Shown: positions 17,740 through 26,632 of the stretch, piece by piece
Layout: the number at the start of each line of letters is the position of its first letter
Numbering within the stretch: the first letter of the stretch is position 1
Origin: an uncultured Barnesiella sp.
GTDB taxonomy: Bacteria > Bacteroidota > Bacteroidia > Bacteroidales > Barnesiellaceae
Direction of reading: 5' to 3'
Assembly: GCA_944320995.1 (NCBI GenBank)
Contig: CALUJQ010000001.1
Span: 1 to 64,000 of the forward strand
Length of the DNA: 64,000 nucleotides
Program-made: the position numbers and the translations under genes
The notes under the pieces: generated by a model
The model's input: only the letters and a program-made list of their open reading frames with translations
Databases searched by the model: none
What the model was told of the DNA's origin: nothing

Positions 17740-17770
17740 CAAATATATAAAATAATTTGTATAATATCAA
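17740..17770 (-). promoter_or_regulatory. promoter of the AraC gene
   Basis: Reading the minus strand, TTG (17770-17768), 20 bases, TATATTTG (17747-17740): an exact match to the Bacteroidetes promoter. The start would be near 17735, some 20 bases before the ATG. Confidence 0.68.
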
Positions 17771-17808
17771 TAATATATATGATTGTATTTTAAAGATTGT
17801 TTTTGTAA

Positions 17809-17838
17809 TTGCTTAATATATAATTGTATATACTTTTG
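17809..17838 (+). promoter_or_regulatory. promoter of the GH130-SusCD operon
   Basis: TTG at 17809-17811, 19 bases, TACTTTTG at 17831-17838. It implies a leader of about 130 bases before the GH130 start. The leader is very AT-rich and contains a second TAnnTTTG-like box (TAAATTTG, 17942-17949) without a partner. Confidence 0.65.
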
Positions 17839-17976
17839 TATGGTATTATTTTGAAAAAATGTGGTAAAAAATTGTATATATCTGTTCAATATAATATATG
17901 TATTCAACCAAAATGTATTAAGTATGTAGTTCGTTTTGAATTAAATTTGTCATAAAAAAATAAATGTCAAGAAATT

Positions 17977-19005
17977 ATGAAATTGAAGAAATACGAAGGG
18001 AACCCGATATTGTCGCCTAATCCGGAGAATTATTGGGAAAATTTGGTAGTTTGTAATCCTGGCGTGATTTATGACAATGGTGTGTTTCACATGCTGTACA
18101 GGGCTGCTGGTGATGATAAAGAGCATTTGGTATATTTGGGGAAGGCCGAGAGTACCGATGGGATTCATTTTGACCGGGTCTCCGATGAGCCAGCTTTTGC
18201 GCCCGGTAAAAATTCGTTTGACGCCGGTTCGAATGAAGATCCTCGTATTGTGAAGATGGGGAGCGAATTTTTTATTACGTATGCTTTCCGTCCATATTTT
18301 GCGGGGCAGTATTGGAAAAATGAATATGACAAGGTCGATGCACCCGAGCATGACCCGAATGTCCCGAAATGTTTGCGGGAGAATGTCAGCAATACGGCGT
18401 TGGCGGTTTCGAAAGATATGCGTCATTTCAAGAAAGTAGGCCGGCTTACCGAGCCTTCGTTGGATGACCGTGATGTGATTTTGTTCCCCGAAAAGATAAA
18501 CGGAAGGTATTGGATGTTGCATCGGCCCAAAGATTATGTCAATGCCAATGGTGATTATGGGACCGATTATCCCTCCATTTGGATCAAGAGTTCCGACGAC
18601 TTGATGTCGTGGAATGGCGAGAGTAAATTATTGATGAAAGGTGAAGAAGATTGGGAGGTCAAGATAGGAGGAAACACTCCTCCTATTAAAACCGAAGAAG
18701 GATGGTTTTTCCTCTATCATGGAGTGGATAAACATTTTACCTATCGGGTGGGAGCCGTTATCCTCGATTTGAATGACCCGACCAAGGTTTTGTACAGGAC
18801 AAAAGATTTTATTCTTGAACCGGAGACAAAAGAGGAGACACAGGGATTGTATCGTTGGGGGGTCGTGTTCCCAACGGGCGCGGTCGTTAAGGACGGTACC
18901 TTGTATGTCTATTATGGAGCCTCGGACCAATGGGTGAATCTTGCGACATGTGATTTTAAAGAGTTGATAAATTTTGTGAAGTCAAACAGCCGGATAACAA
19001 GATAA
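17977..19005 (+). CDS. cytoplasmic GH130 beta-mannoside phosphorylase or hydrolase
   Basis: A 342-residue five-bladed propeller enzyme of family GH130. The signature is NEDPRI, with the general acid Asp at 88, together with the N-terminal EGNPILSPNP and the C-terminal YYGASDQWVNLATC strand. It has no signal peptide, so it works in the cytoplasm. GH130 members either phosphorolyse beta-mannosides to mannose-1-phosphate or hydrolyse beta-1,2-mannosides; I cannot decide between these from the visible residues. It lies four bases upstream of the symporter gene, which suggests that the imported oligosaccharide is its substrate. A second, exported GH130 is encoded at 38014. Confidence 0.9.
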   Translation: MKLKKYEGNPILSPNPENYWENLVVCNPGVIYDNGVFHMLYRAAGDDKEHLVYLGKAESTDGIHFDRVSDEPAFAPGKNSFDAGSNEDPRIVKMGSEFFITYAFRPYFAGQYWKNEYDKVDAPEHDPNVPKCLRENVSNTALAVSKDMRHFKKVGRLTEPSLDDRDVILFPEKINGRYWMLHRPKDYVNANGDYGTDYPSIWIKSSDDLMSWNGESKLLMKGEEDWEVKIGGNTPPIKTEEGWFFLYHGVDKHFTYRVGAVILDLNDPTKVLYRTKDFILEPETKEETQGLYRWGVVFPTGAVVKDGTLYVYYGASDQWVNLATCDFKELINFVKSNSRITR

Positions 19006-19009
19006 AAGC

Positions 19010-20650
19010 ATGGAATTGAATATCTCCAATATTGATATAGCTGTCATACTGCTTTTTGTGGTAGGAATCATTTGGTGGGCTCTGAAAAATAAGAAGAATG
19101 GCAATGCCAATGAGTATTTTCTGGCCGGGAAATCCCAGAATTGGTTTGTTGTGGGATCTTCTTTGTTCGCGGCAAGTGTGAGCAGCTCGACCCTCATGGG
19201 GCATTCGGGTGAGGGTTTCATAAGCGGAGTCGCTGTATTCAATTATAATGTAGGTGCCATTTTTATTATCATTTTTGTCTCGCTGTTTTTCCTTCCGTTT
19301 TATATCAAATCGGGGATATATACCATTCCCGAGTACTTGGGCCGGCGATTTGATAATCGCTCGCGAAAGTATTTTTCGTTTATCACGATTATCGGGAATG
19401 TCTTTTTGGATGCCGGAGCAGCCTTGTACACGGGAGCGTTGATCTTGAAAATCATATTCCCCGAGATCGATATGATGTGGATAATCATAGGTATGGCTTT
19501 AATGGCCGGTACTTATACGATTATCGGGGGATTGTCGTCGGCAATTAATGCCGATATGATACAGTCTGTCATATTGATTGCCGGTTCGGTATTGTTGTCG
19601 ATATTTTGTTTCAACACCATTGGCGGGTGGGACAATTTTGTGGACCATTTCCGCGAGGGGGTGTGGTTGAATTTGATTCGGCCGAATACCGACACCACGG
19701 TACCTTGGTTCTCTATCTTTTTGTCTATTCCCATTTTGGGTTTCTATTTTTGGGGGAATAATCAGGTGATGGTGCAGCGGGTTATGTCGGCTAAGACGGT
19801 GAACGAAGGCCGTTTAGGATTTTTGTTCGTCGCTTTCCTGTATGTATTTACCTTGTTTATTTTCATCGCTCCGGGAATGGTGGGGCGCATGATCGATTTA
19901 TTTGGCGTAGGTGATATATTGCCCAATGAGATTATCGACGGGAATACGTTGCGTACGCAATATGGAATAGATACGAACGAGGTGTACCCCAGATTGATTC
20001 TGCGGTTGTTGCCGGTGGGGTTGATCGGAGTGATGATCGCTTGTATGGTGTCGGCTTTGACTTCGACGCTGAGCGCGACATTAAGTTCGGTATCGACCCT
20101 GTTTACGATGGATTTTTATAAATCGTGGAAACCCGATTCCTCGCCTCGGCATTTGGTGCGTGTGGGGCAATGGACCTCTTTTATCGCATTGCTCATAGCG
20201 GTTCTGTGGGCTCCGTTGATTGGCAAGTTCGCATCGTTGGTGGCCTACTATCAAGAATTCTCTTCTTACTTGGCACCTCCCATTGTGGGCACTTTCCTTG
20301 TGGGGTTATTCTGGAAAGGATCGACCCGGAACGGAGCGTTTGCCGGTTTGATGTCGGGGTTGTTTATGTCGGCTTTGATTATGATATATAAGTTTGGATT
20401 CGGAGGCGAAGTGCCTTTCCATTTCTTATTGTGGGTTCCTATCCTATTGCTTTTGAGCGTCTTTGTAAACGTCATTGTGAGCAAGTGTGACAAACAAAAA
20501 GTAGCGGATGTAGAAGCCTATACTTGGAATAAGACTGTGTGGCAAGATGATACAAGGGAATTGAAATCAGTTCCTTGGTATAAGAATTTCAGATACATCA
20601 GTATTGCTTTAATCGTAATCGCATTGCTGGAATACTGGTGGTTTTTCTAA
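19010..20650 (+). CDS. sodium:solute symporter (SSS/SGLT type)
   Basis: A 546-residue inner-membrane protein with about 14 hydrophobic segments. The SSS family marks are the early NEYFLAGKSQNWFVVG segment, ASVSSSTLMGHSGEG for sodium and substrate binding, the IPEYLGRRF loop and the PxLILRLLPVGLIGVMIA segment. It should import a mono- or disaccharide with sodium. The gene starts four bases after the GH130 stop, so the two are translationally close and probably work on the same sugar. The products of periplasmic glycosidases of the locus are the likely cargo. Confidence 0.93.
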   Translation: MELNISNIDIAVILLFVVGIIWWALKNKKNGNANEYFLAGKSQNWFVVGSSLFAASVSSSTLMGHSGEGFISGVAVFNYNVGAIFIIIFVSLFFLPFYIKSGIYTIPEYLGRRFDNRSRKYFSFITIIGNVFLDAGAALYTGALILKIIFPEIDMMWIIIGMALMAGTYTIIGGLSSAINADMIQSVILIAGSVLLSIFCFNTIGGWDNFVDHFREGVWLNLIRPNTDTTVPWFSIFLSIPILGFYFWGNNQVMVQRVMSAKTVNEGRLGFLFVAFLYVFTLFIFIAPGMVGRMIDLFGVGDILPNEIIDGNTLRTQYGIDTNEVYPRLILRLLPVGLIGVMIACMVSALTSTLSATLSSVSTLFTMDFYKSWKPDSSPRHLVRVGQWTSFIALLIAVLWAPLIGKFASLVAYYQEFSSYLAPPIVGTFLVGLFWKGSTRNGAFAGLMSGLFMSALIMIYKFGFGGEVPFHFLLWVPILLLLSVFVNVIVSKCDKQKVADVEAYTWNKTVWQDDTRELKSVPWYKNFRYISIALIVIALLEYWWFF

Positions 20651-20680
20651 AACGATTATTAACTTGTAAAAAGAATGATT

Positions 20681-21997
20681 ATGAGAAAACTTTTCAACTT
20701 GATGATTGCGGGAGCGTTGTTGGCCTCTTTCAGTGTTAATGCGCAGACCTATGTGAATGAAATGTTACAAGCCGATGTGGAGCGCGATTGTTATATCGAA
20801 GGCGGAACGCTTCTTTACAACGACAACGGCGATGCTTATTATGGTGATGGGAGTTATGTGCAGAAATCGTCGGCATCGATTCCTTCCTCTGTGTCTTTTA
20901 CTCGTGATATTTGGGGCAATAAAAATATTACGGGATTTATTGTCAATATATTGATTCCCAATGACCGTCCGGATTTCGATAAATTTCTTACCATTGAGTA
21001 CTCGGTCGATGAAGAGACTTATCAAGAGGTGCCTGATTTGAAGATTGAGAAATCGTATGATGCCGTGCAGGGGAACAATTATTGGATTGACCTTTGGTAT
21101 CAGGCTTCTCTGCCCGAAGGCGTAAAGGAGATAAAGGTGACCATGGTAGCCCGAGACGATGTGGCCAATTGGATACCTTGTTACCGTCGTACCGAGATAT
21201 TTTACGAGGGTGGCACTCCGTATGAATATACCAAACCTCCTTATCTAATGATCGTGCCTACTGAATTTGCGGTTGATTTTGAAACTGAAAATTATAGTAT
21301 CGATATGGCCGGCTCCGAGAATGCGACTTCAACGATCGAAGTGGTTGACAATCCGGTAAAAGACGCGGTTAACGGCAGCGATAAGGTGCTGAAAATTGTA
21401 CAAGACCCCTCCGATCCTAACTGGGGTTGGGAGAATGCCGATTGGTTTGGTGTGGCTATTGGCTTGCTCTCCGGAGAGGATAATCAGTTGACCGAGATTT
21501 CGGAGGCTGACGGCCGTTACCTGCATTTCAGTATTTTGCGTAGTGAAAATTCAGTCTTCGGTATGGAGACGTGGGGCGGTACTTGTGCTTACAAGAATCA
21601 AGAAATCCCGTTTACCGGATCGGAAAATTGGCAGGAGATCGTGATCGATTTGGCCGATTATATCGGAACGACTTTCAAACAGTTCTATTTCTCGCCGAAT
21701 GAGAGATACGGGACCGATAATATTGCGGTGGCCGAGACGACTTATCTCGATAATATCTATATCTCTGATTCCTCTGCCTCGTCGGGGATTGCCGATAATA
21801 TCGTTTCGGCATCGAAAGTTTGGGGCGGTAATGGCATGCTCTATGTAGAAGGCGAAGCAGGTGAAGTGTCTGTATATTCGGTTGCGGGTGTAGAAATCGG
21901 CGCCTATGCTTTGGACGGATTCTTACAAGTAGAACTCGCTCGGGGTATCTATTTGGTAAAGAGCGGCAATACAGTTTCTAAAGTGATTGTGTATTAG
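20681..21997 (+). CDS. secreted protein with C-terminal sorting-like domain, paralogue A
   Basis: A 438-residue protein with a cleaved signal peptide (ends SVNAQ) directly followed by TYVNEMLQADVERDCYIEGG. Two beta-rich domains follow (about 25-185 and 200-360) that look like carbohydrate-binding jelly rolls, with no catalytic pattern I recognise. The last 70 residues (VSVYSVAGVEIGAY then GIYLVKSGNTVSKVIVY) fit the type A sorting signal of type IX secretion. The next gene is a close paralogue. Placed between the symporter and SusC, it may be a surface glycan-binding protein delivered by T9SS instead of the usual SusE/F-type lipoprotein. Start chosen at 20681; 20675 gives two more residues. 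Confidence 0.8.
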   Translation: MRKLFNLMIAGALLASFSVNAQTYVNEMLQADVERDCYIEGGTLLYNDNGDAYYGDGSYVQKSSASIPSSVSFTRDIWGNKNITGFIVNILIPNDRPDFDKFLTIEYSVDEETYQEVPDLKIEKSYDAVQGNNYWIDLWYQASLPEGVKEIKVTMVARDDVANWIPCYRRTEIFYEGGTPYEYTKPPYLMIVPTEFAVDFETENYSIDMAGSENATSTIEVVDNPVKDAVNGSDKVLKIVQDPSDPNWGWENADWFGVAIGLLSGEDNQLTEISEADGRYLHFSILRSENSVFGMETWGGTCAYKNQEIPFTGSENWQEIVIDLADYIGTTFKQFYFSPNERYGTDNIAVAETTYLDNIYISDSSASSGIADNIVSASKVWGGNGMLYVEGEAGEVSVYSVAGVEIGAYALDGFLQVELARGIYLVKSGNTVSKVIVY

Positions 21998-22009
21998 TGA
22001 TAGATTCGG

Positions 22010-22048
22010 GCCATACAGCCTGCGGGTTACAATGGCTGTATGGCTTTA
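22010..22048 (+). terminator. hairpin between the two paralogues
   Basis: GCCATACAGCC (22010-22020) pairs perfectly with 22034-22044 across a 13-base loop, followed by TTTAATTT. It probably reduces read-through between the symporter part and the second paralogue/SusCD part. Confidence 0.65.
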
Positions 22049-22066
22049 ATTTATAAAATTAATATC

Positions 22067-23380
22067 ATGAAAAATAAAATATATGTGATAATGGCCTTTT
22101 TTTTGGCTGTTCCGTTTTGGGCTCATTCCCAGACTTATGTGAATGAGATGCTCCAAGCCGATGTAGAGCGCGATTGTTACATCGAAGGCGGCAATGCTTT
22201 GTTCAATGACGAATCGACCGTTTATTACAACGATGGGAGTTATGTGCAAAAATCATCGGCGGCTACGCCTACTGCATTTATTTTTAACCGTGATATTTGG
22301 GACAATAAAAATCTTACGGGATTTATTGTCAATATGCTGGTCCCTCAGGATCGGGACATCAATTTGTATGCGAAGATTGAATACTCGACCGATGAGGAGA
22401 CATATCACGACATACCCGATATGAAAGTTGAGATGTCGTATGACGGTGTGGAGGGGGATAGCTATTGGGCCGACATCTGGATGCAAGGGGCGCTGCCTTC
22501 GGGGGTGAAAGAGATTAAGGTTACTTTGCTTGCCAAAGACGATGACGCGAACTGGATACCCTGTTATCGCCGCACCGAAATTTTTTATGAAGGAGGGACT
22601 CCGTATGAGTATGTAAAACCTCCTTATTTGCAGGAAAAGGTTACTGATTTTTCCGTAGATTTTGAGACCGGGAATTACAGCATCGATATGTCCGGTTCCG
22701 AAAATGCGACTTCCACGATTGAAGTGGTTGACAATCCGGTAAAAGATGCGGTGAACGGTAGCGATAAGGTGTTGAAGATAGTACAAGACCCGTCCGATCC
22801 CAATTGGGGCTGGGAGAATGCCGATTGGTTTGGTGTGGCTGTGGGGCTGCTTTCGGACAATGATGATAGATTGACCGAAATTACCGAAGCCGAAGGCCGT
22901 TATCTGCATTTCCATGTTTTGCGTAGTGGGGATTCTGTTTTCGGTATGGAGACATGGGGCGGTTCATGTGTATATAAAGATCAGGAAATCCCGTTTACAG
23001 GGTCGGAGAACTGGCAGGAGATCGTAGTTGATCTTCAAGACTATATAGGGACTACATTCAAACAATTTTATTTCTCACCGAACGAACGGTTTGGAACCGA
23101 TAATGTTTCGATAGCCGAGACGACCTATCTCGATAATATTTACATATCGGGGAGTGCCAGCAGCGGAATCGACAAGGTAGAAGTTTCGGCCGGCGCTTGG
23201 GCTGGAACGGGAATGATAAATGTTTCGGGCGAGACCGGGACACGGGTTTCGGTTTATTCCATCGCCGGTGTCGATATGGGAATATACACGATTGAGAATG
23301 GAACTCTTCAAATCCCTGCAGTATCTGGGCTGTATATCGTAAAGGCCGGCGATACGGTGTCAAAGGTTTTGGTATATTAA
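22067..23380 (+). CDS. secreted protein with C-terminal sorting-like domain, paralogue B
   Basis: A 437-residue paralogue of the preceding protein: same QTYVNEMLQADVERDCYIEGG start after the signal peptide, the same IPCYRRTEIFYEGGTPYEY loop, and long stretches of near identity at the DNA level around 22690-22850. It ends in the same sorting-like domain (VSVYSIAGVDMGIY, GLYIVKAGDTVSKVLVY). The codons from 22040 do not encode a signal peptide, so the start is 22067. The divergence is concentrated in the second quarter (compare 20940-21080 with 22320-22460), which suggests two binding proteins tuned to different parts of the glycan. Confidence 0.8.
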   Translation: MKNKIYVIMAFFLAVPFWAHSQTYVNEMLQADVERDCYIEGGNALFNDESTVYYNDGSYVQKSSAATPTAFIFNRDIWDNKNLTGFIVNMLVPQDRDINLYAKIEYSTDEETYHDIPDMKVEMSYDGVEGDSYWADIWMQGALPSGVKEIKVTLLAKDDDANWIPCYRRTEIFYEGGTPYEYVKPPYLQEKVTDFSVDFETGNYSIDMSGSENATSTIEVVDNPVKDAVNGSDKVLKIVQDPSDPNWGWENADWFGVAVGLLSDNDDRLTEITEAEGRYLHFHVLRSGDSVFGMETWGGSCVYKDQEIPFTGSENWQEIVVDLQDYIGTTFKQFYFSPNERFGTDNVSIAETTYLDNIYISGSASSGIDKVEVSAGAWAGTGMINVSGETGTRVSVYSIAGVDMGIYTIENGTLQIPAVSGLYIVKAGDTVSKVLVY

Positions 23381-23482
23381 AGTTATGTCGTTTTTGGATA
23401 GGAGAAGATTTAGAGACTTTTTCTAAACGTGAAAGGGAATATGATAAATTTTCTCTTCCTGTAAAATTAAAAACAAGAAAAG

Positions 23483-26400
23483 ATGAAATTACAGAAATTT
23501 TTATCGGTTATTTGGGTGCTGTTTGCATTCCCGTTAGGAATGTTGGCCCAAAATAGCAGCCATGTCGTTTCTGGAAGTGTCTCTAATACAAATCGGGAGC
23601 CTCTGGTAGGTGTGAGTGTCCTTGTTAAAGAGACAAACGTGGGAACCATGACCGACGTTAACGGCCGTTTTTCAGTGAAAGCGGCAGAGGGTCAAAGTTT
23701 GGAATTTCACTACATCGGGTATGAGACGAAGGTGGTGAACGTAACCGGCAAGGAGATAGCGGTTGTAATGACCCAGAATCAAGTGGAACTGGACGATGTT
23801 GTGGTGATTGGTTACGGTACACAGAAAAAGAGCGATTTGACCGGCTCGCTTTCGTCGGTAAAGGGTGAAGATATTGTGAAAACCGGCGATGCGAATATCA
23901 CCCAGTCTTTGCAAGGTAAAGCCCCGGGTGTTTATGTGACCTCCAATTCGGGAACCCCGGGAGCCGGAGCAACGGTGCGTATTCGCGGTTATGGTTCTAT
24001 TTCTACCGATTTGACTCCGTTGTATGTGGTTGATGGCCAGCCGATGGAGGAGAGCAGTGTAAATGCGATCAATCCCATCGATATTGAGAATATAGAGATA
24101 TTGAAAGATGCTTCGGCAACGGCTATTTACGGTTCCCGTGGAGCGAATGGCGTCGTGCTTATTACGACGAAGAAGGGAAAGGCCGGTAAAACCAGTATTA
24201 TGTTCGACGCTTCGTTTGGCTGGTCGAGTGCGATTAACCGCATACACATGATGAACAGCGACCAATTGTATGGTTTCTTGGAAGAGGCTTATGAAAACGA
24301 CGGCATGCGCATGCCGCGAAACATCACCCGTTTGTACCATCTCGATGGCGAAGGGTTGGGCCCGGTCGATGAGTATGGCGAAGCAACCGATATCAATGTG
24401 TATGATACCGATTGGTGGAACGAAACGACCCAAACGGCGTTCAAACATAGTTATAATTTGTCGGTCAGCGGGGGTACCGATAAACTGACCAGCCATTTCA
24501 GTATCGGCTATATGAATCAAGACGGTATCATTAAAACCTCGGATTATGAACGCATCACGTTGCGGGCAAACAATGAATACAAATTCAATAAATGGATTAC
24601 CATCGGTCAGACATTGGGCGTGGCTTATGTGAAGAGCCATGATTTGAATACCCCGATCAGTGAGATATTGTTGCCCGATCCATTTACTCCCGTTTATGCA
24701 AAGGACGCCGACAAACAAGATCCCAATTATGAGTATAACAAATATATGGGTTCGCAGTATAGCTACTATTCCAACCCGGTCGCCAAGTTGAACCGGCAGA
24801 AGAAAGAGCATATCAACCGGAATATCGACGGTACGGCCTACTTGAATATCAATCTGGGTTTGAAAGGCCTCGACTTCAAAACCATGTTGGGCTTTGAGTT
24901 ACCCGAATATACTTATACCGAATTCAACCCGTTCTTCGATTTGCGGCCCAACGACTCGCCTTATAACATGTGTACCAACCCCGAGAGTAAATTCTTGTTG
25001 CAGAACAGTGTGACCAATACCTCTACGACGGAGTTGAATTACACTTTCCAAAACACGTTGAGTTATAACAATACTTTTGGCAAACATTCGATTTCGGCTG
25101 TGGCCGGTTTCACTTGGGAGTCTTATACGGGCAATACTTTTACGGCCCAGCGCCTCAATACGCCCAGCAATTCCGAGGCGTTCCAGATAGTGGGGGCCGG
25201 AACCGAAGAGGGAACTTCCTCGGGCTACCGTTACGAGACCTATCTTATTTCCTACCTCGGCCGTGTGAACTATAATTACGACAATCGCTATTTGGCCACG
25301 GTCAGTGTGCGCGCCGATGGTTCTTCGAAATTCGCTTCGGGGAATCGCTGGGGTACATTCCCCTCTTTCTCATTGGGTTGGCGTATCGATCAGGAAGAGT
25401 TTTTCAAAGATTGGAACCAGAATGCGCTGAGTGCCGTGAAACTGCGTGGCGGTTGGGGACAGATAGGTAACCAGAATATCCCTTCGTATGCCTATGCCGA
25501 CATTGTTTCGACTTACGATACATGGGTCTATGGGTTCAATAGTGGGCAGAATATGCTCAAAGCCTATGCCTCTACTTCCAAAGGGAATAAAGATATTAAG
25601 TGGGAAACCGTAGAACAGGGTAATGTGGGTGTCGATTTGGGATTCTTCAAAAATTCGTTGACTTTGTCGGCCGATGCCTATATCAAGACCACGCGCGACA
25701 TGTTGATGCAAAACCCCTTGCCGAGCATGGCCGGTTATCCCTCGACCCCGTGGGTGAATGCCGGTTCGGTCGAGAACCGCGGTTTGGAATTCTTGATTGG
25801 CTACCAAGGCAAGGTAGGTGACTTCCGCTATGCCGTGAGTGCCAACTTTACTTTCCAGAAAAATAAATTGATCGAGACCGGGACAAACGACCCGATTTGG
25901 GGAAGTGTCTCTAAAAATGAAATCGGAGAAGAATTTGGCCGTTTCTATGGCTATGTTTACGACGGGATATTCCAGTCCGAAGAAGAGGTCCTCGCCCATG
26001 TGGGTGCCGACGGTGTGACGTTGCTGCAACCGCTCGCCGAGCCTGGAGATGCCCGCTTCAAGAATGTCAATGGTGATAATAAACTCGATAGCGACGACCG
26101 CGATTACATTGGTAACCCCAATCCCGATGTGATTTATGGCGGTAATATCGAATTGGGTTATAAGGGATTCGACTTGGCCCTCTATTTCCAAGGGGTTGCC
26201 GGGAACGATATTTGGGTAGGGACCAAAGCCCTTCTGCGCCAAACGAGTATGACCAACCTCATGGCCGAAACCTATACCGATGCATGGCGAAACCCCGGCG
26301 ACAAGACCGATGTTTTCGGGATTACCCGCAAGGACGACAATGATAATTACCGAAACTCGTCGTGGTATGTGCAAGATGGCAGTTTCTGCAAAATTAAGGC

Positions 26401-26620
26401 TTTGCAACTCGGCTATACTTTCCCCAAGAGATGGATTGAATCAACCAAGGTATGCAGCTCTCTGCGGCTGTATGTGAGTGCCGAGAACCTCTTCACGATT
26501 ACGAAATTCAAGTATATGGACCCCGAGGTTCCCAATGGCAGTGCCTTGGATATGGGTATCGAGAATCTGGGGTATCCCAATCCGCGCACGTTTACCGTAG
26601 GTGTTAATGTCCAATTTTAA
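23483..26620 (+). CDS. susC: SusC/RagA TonB-dependent outer-membrane transporter
   Basis: A 1045-residue outer-membrane importer for oligosaccharides. It has a signal peptide (1-22), a carboxypeptidase-regulatory-like domain (about 28-100, ending in the usual VVNVTG strand), the TonB box region VVVIGYG at 106-112, and the SusC plug with LQGKAPGVYVTSNSGTPG and VRIRGYGSI. The barrel ends in the conserved NPRTFTVGVNVQF. The length is normal for the family. It is 12 bases from the SusD gene and forms the transport pair of this locus. The name is used for the family role; orthology to the starch system is not implied. Confidence 0.97.
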   Translation: MKLQKFLSVIWVLFAFPLGMLAQNSSHVVSGSVSNTNREPLVGVSVLVKETNVGTMTDVNGRFSVKAAEGQSLEFHYIGYETKVVNVTGKEIAVVMTQNQVELDDVVVIGYGTQKKSDLTGSLSSVKGEDIVKTGDANITQSLQGKAPGVYVTSNSGTPGAGATVRIRGYGSISTDLTPLYVVDGQPMEESSVNAINPIDIENIEILKDASATAIYGSRGANGVVLITTKKGKAGKTSIMFDASFGWSSAINRIHMMNSDQLYGFLEEAYENDGMRMPRNITRLYHLDGEGLGPVDEYGEATDINVYDTDWWNETTQTAFKHSYNLSVSGGTDKLTSHFSIGYMNQDGIIKTSDYERITLRANNEYKFNKWITIGQTLGVAYVKSHDLNTPISEILLPDPFTPVYAKDADKQDPNYEYNKYMGSQYSYYSNPVAKLNRQKKEHINRNIDGTAYLNINLGLKGLDFKTMLGFELPEYTYTEFNPFFDLRPNDSPYNMCTNPESKFLLQNSVTNTSTTELNYTFQNTLSYNNTFGKHSISAVAGFTWESYTGNTFTAQRLNTPSNSEAFQIVGAGTEEGTSSGYRYETYLISYLGRVNYNYDNRYLATVSVRADGSSKFASGNRWGTFPSFSLGWRIDQEEFFKDWNQNALSAVKLRGGWGQIGNQNIPSYAYADIVSTYDTWVYGFNSGQNMLKAYASTSKGNKDIKWETVEQGNVGVDLGFFKNSLTLSADAYIKTTRDMLMQNPLPSMAGYPSTPWVNAGSVENRGLEFLIGYQGKVGDFRYAVSANFTFQKNKLIETGTNDPIWGSVSKNEIGEEFGRFYGYVYDGIFQSEEEVLAHVGADGVTLLQPLAEPGDARFKNVNGDNKLDSDDRDYIGNPNPDVIYGGNIELGYKGFDLALYFQGVAGNDIWVGTKALLRQTSMTNLMAETYTDAWRNPGDKTDVFGITRKDDNDNYRNSSWYVQDGSFCKIKALQLGYTFPKRWIESTKVCSSLRLYVSAENLFTITKFKYMDPEVPNGSALDMGIENLGYPNPRTFTVGVNVQF

Positions 26621-26632
26621 ACGATTACAGTT

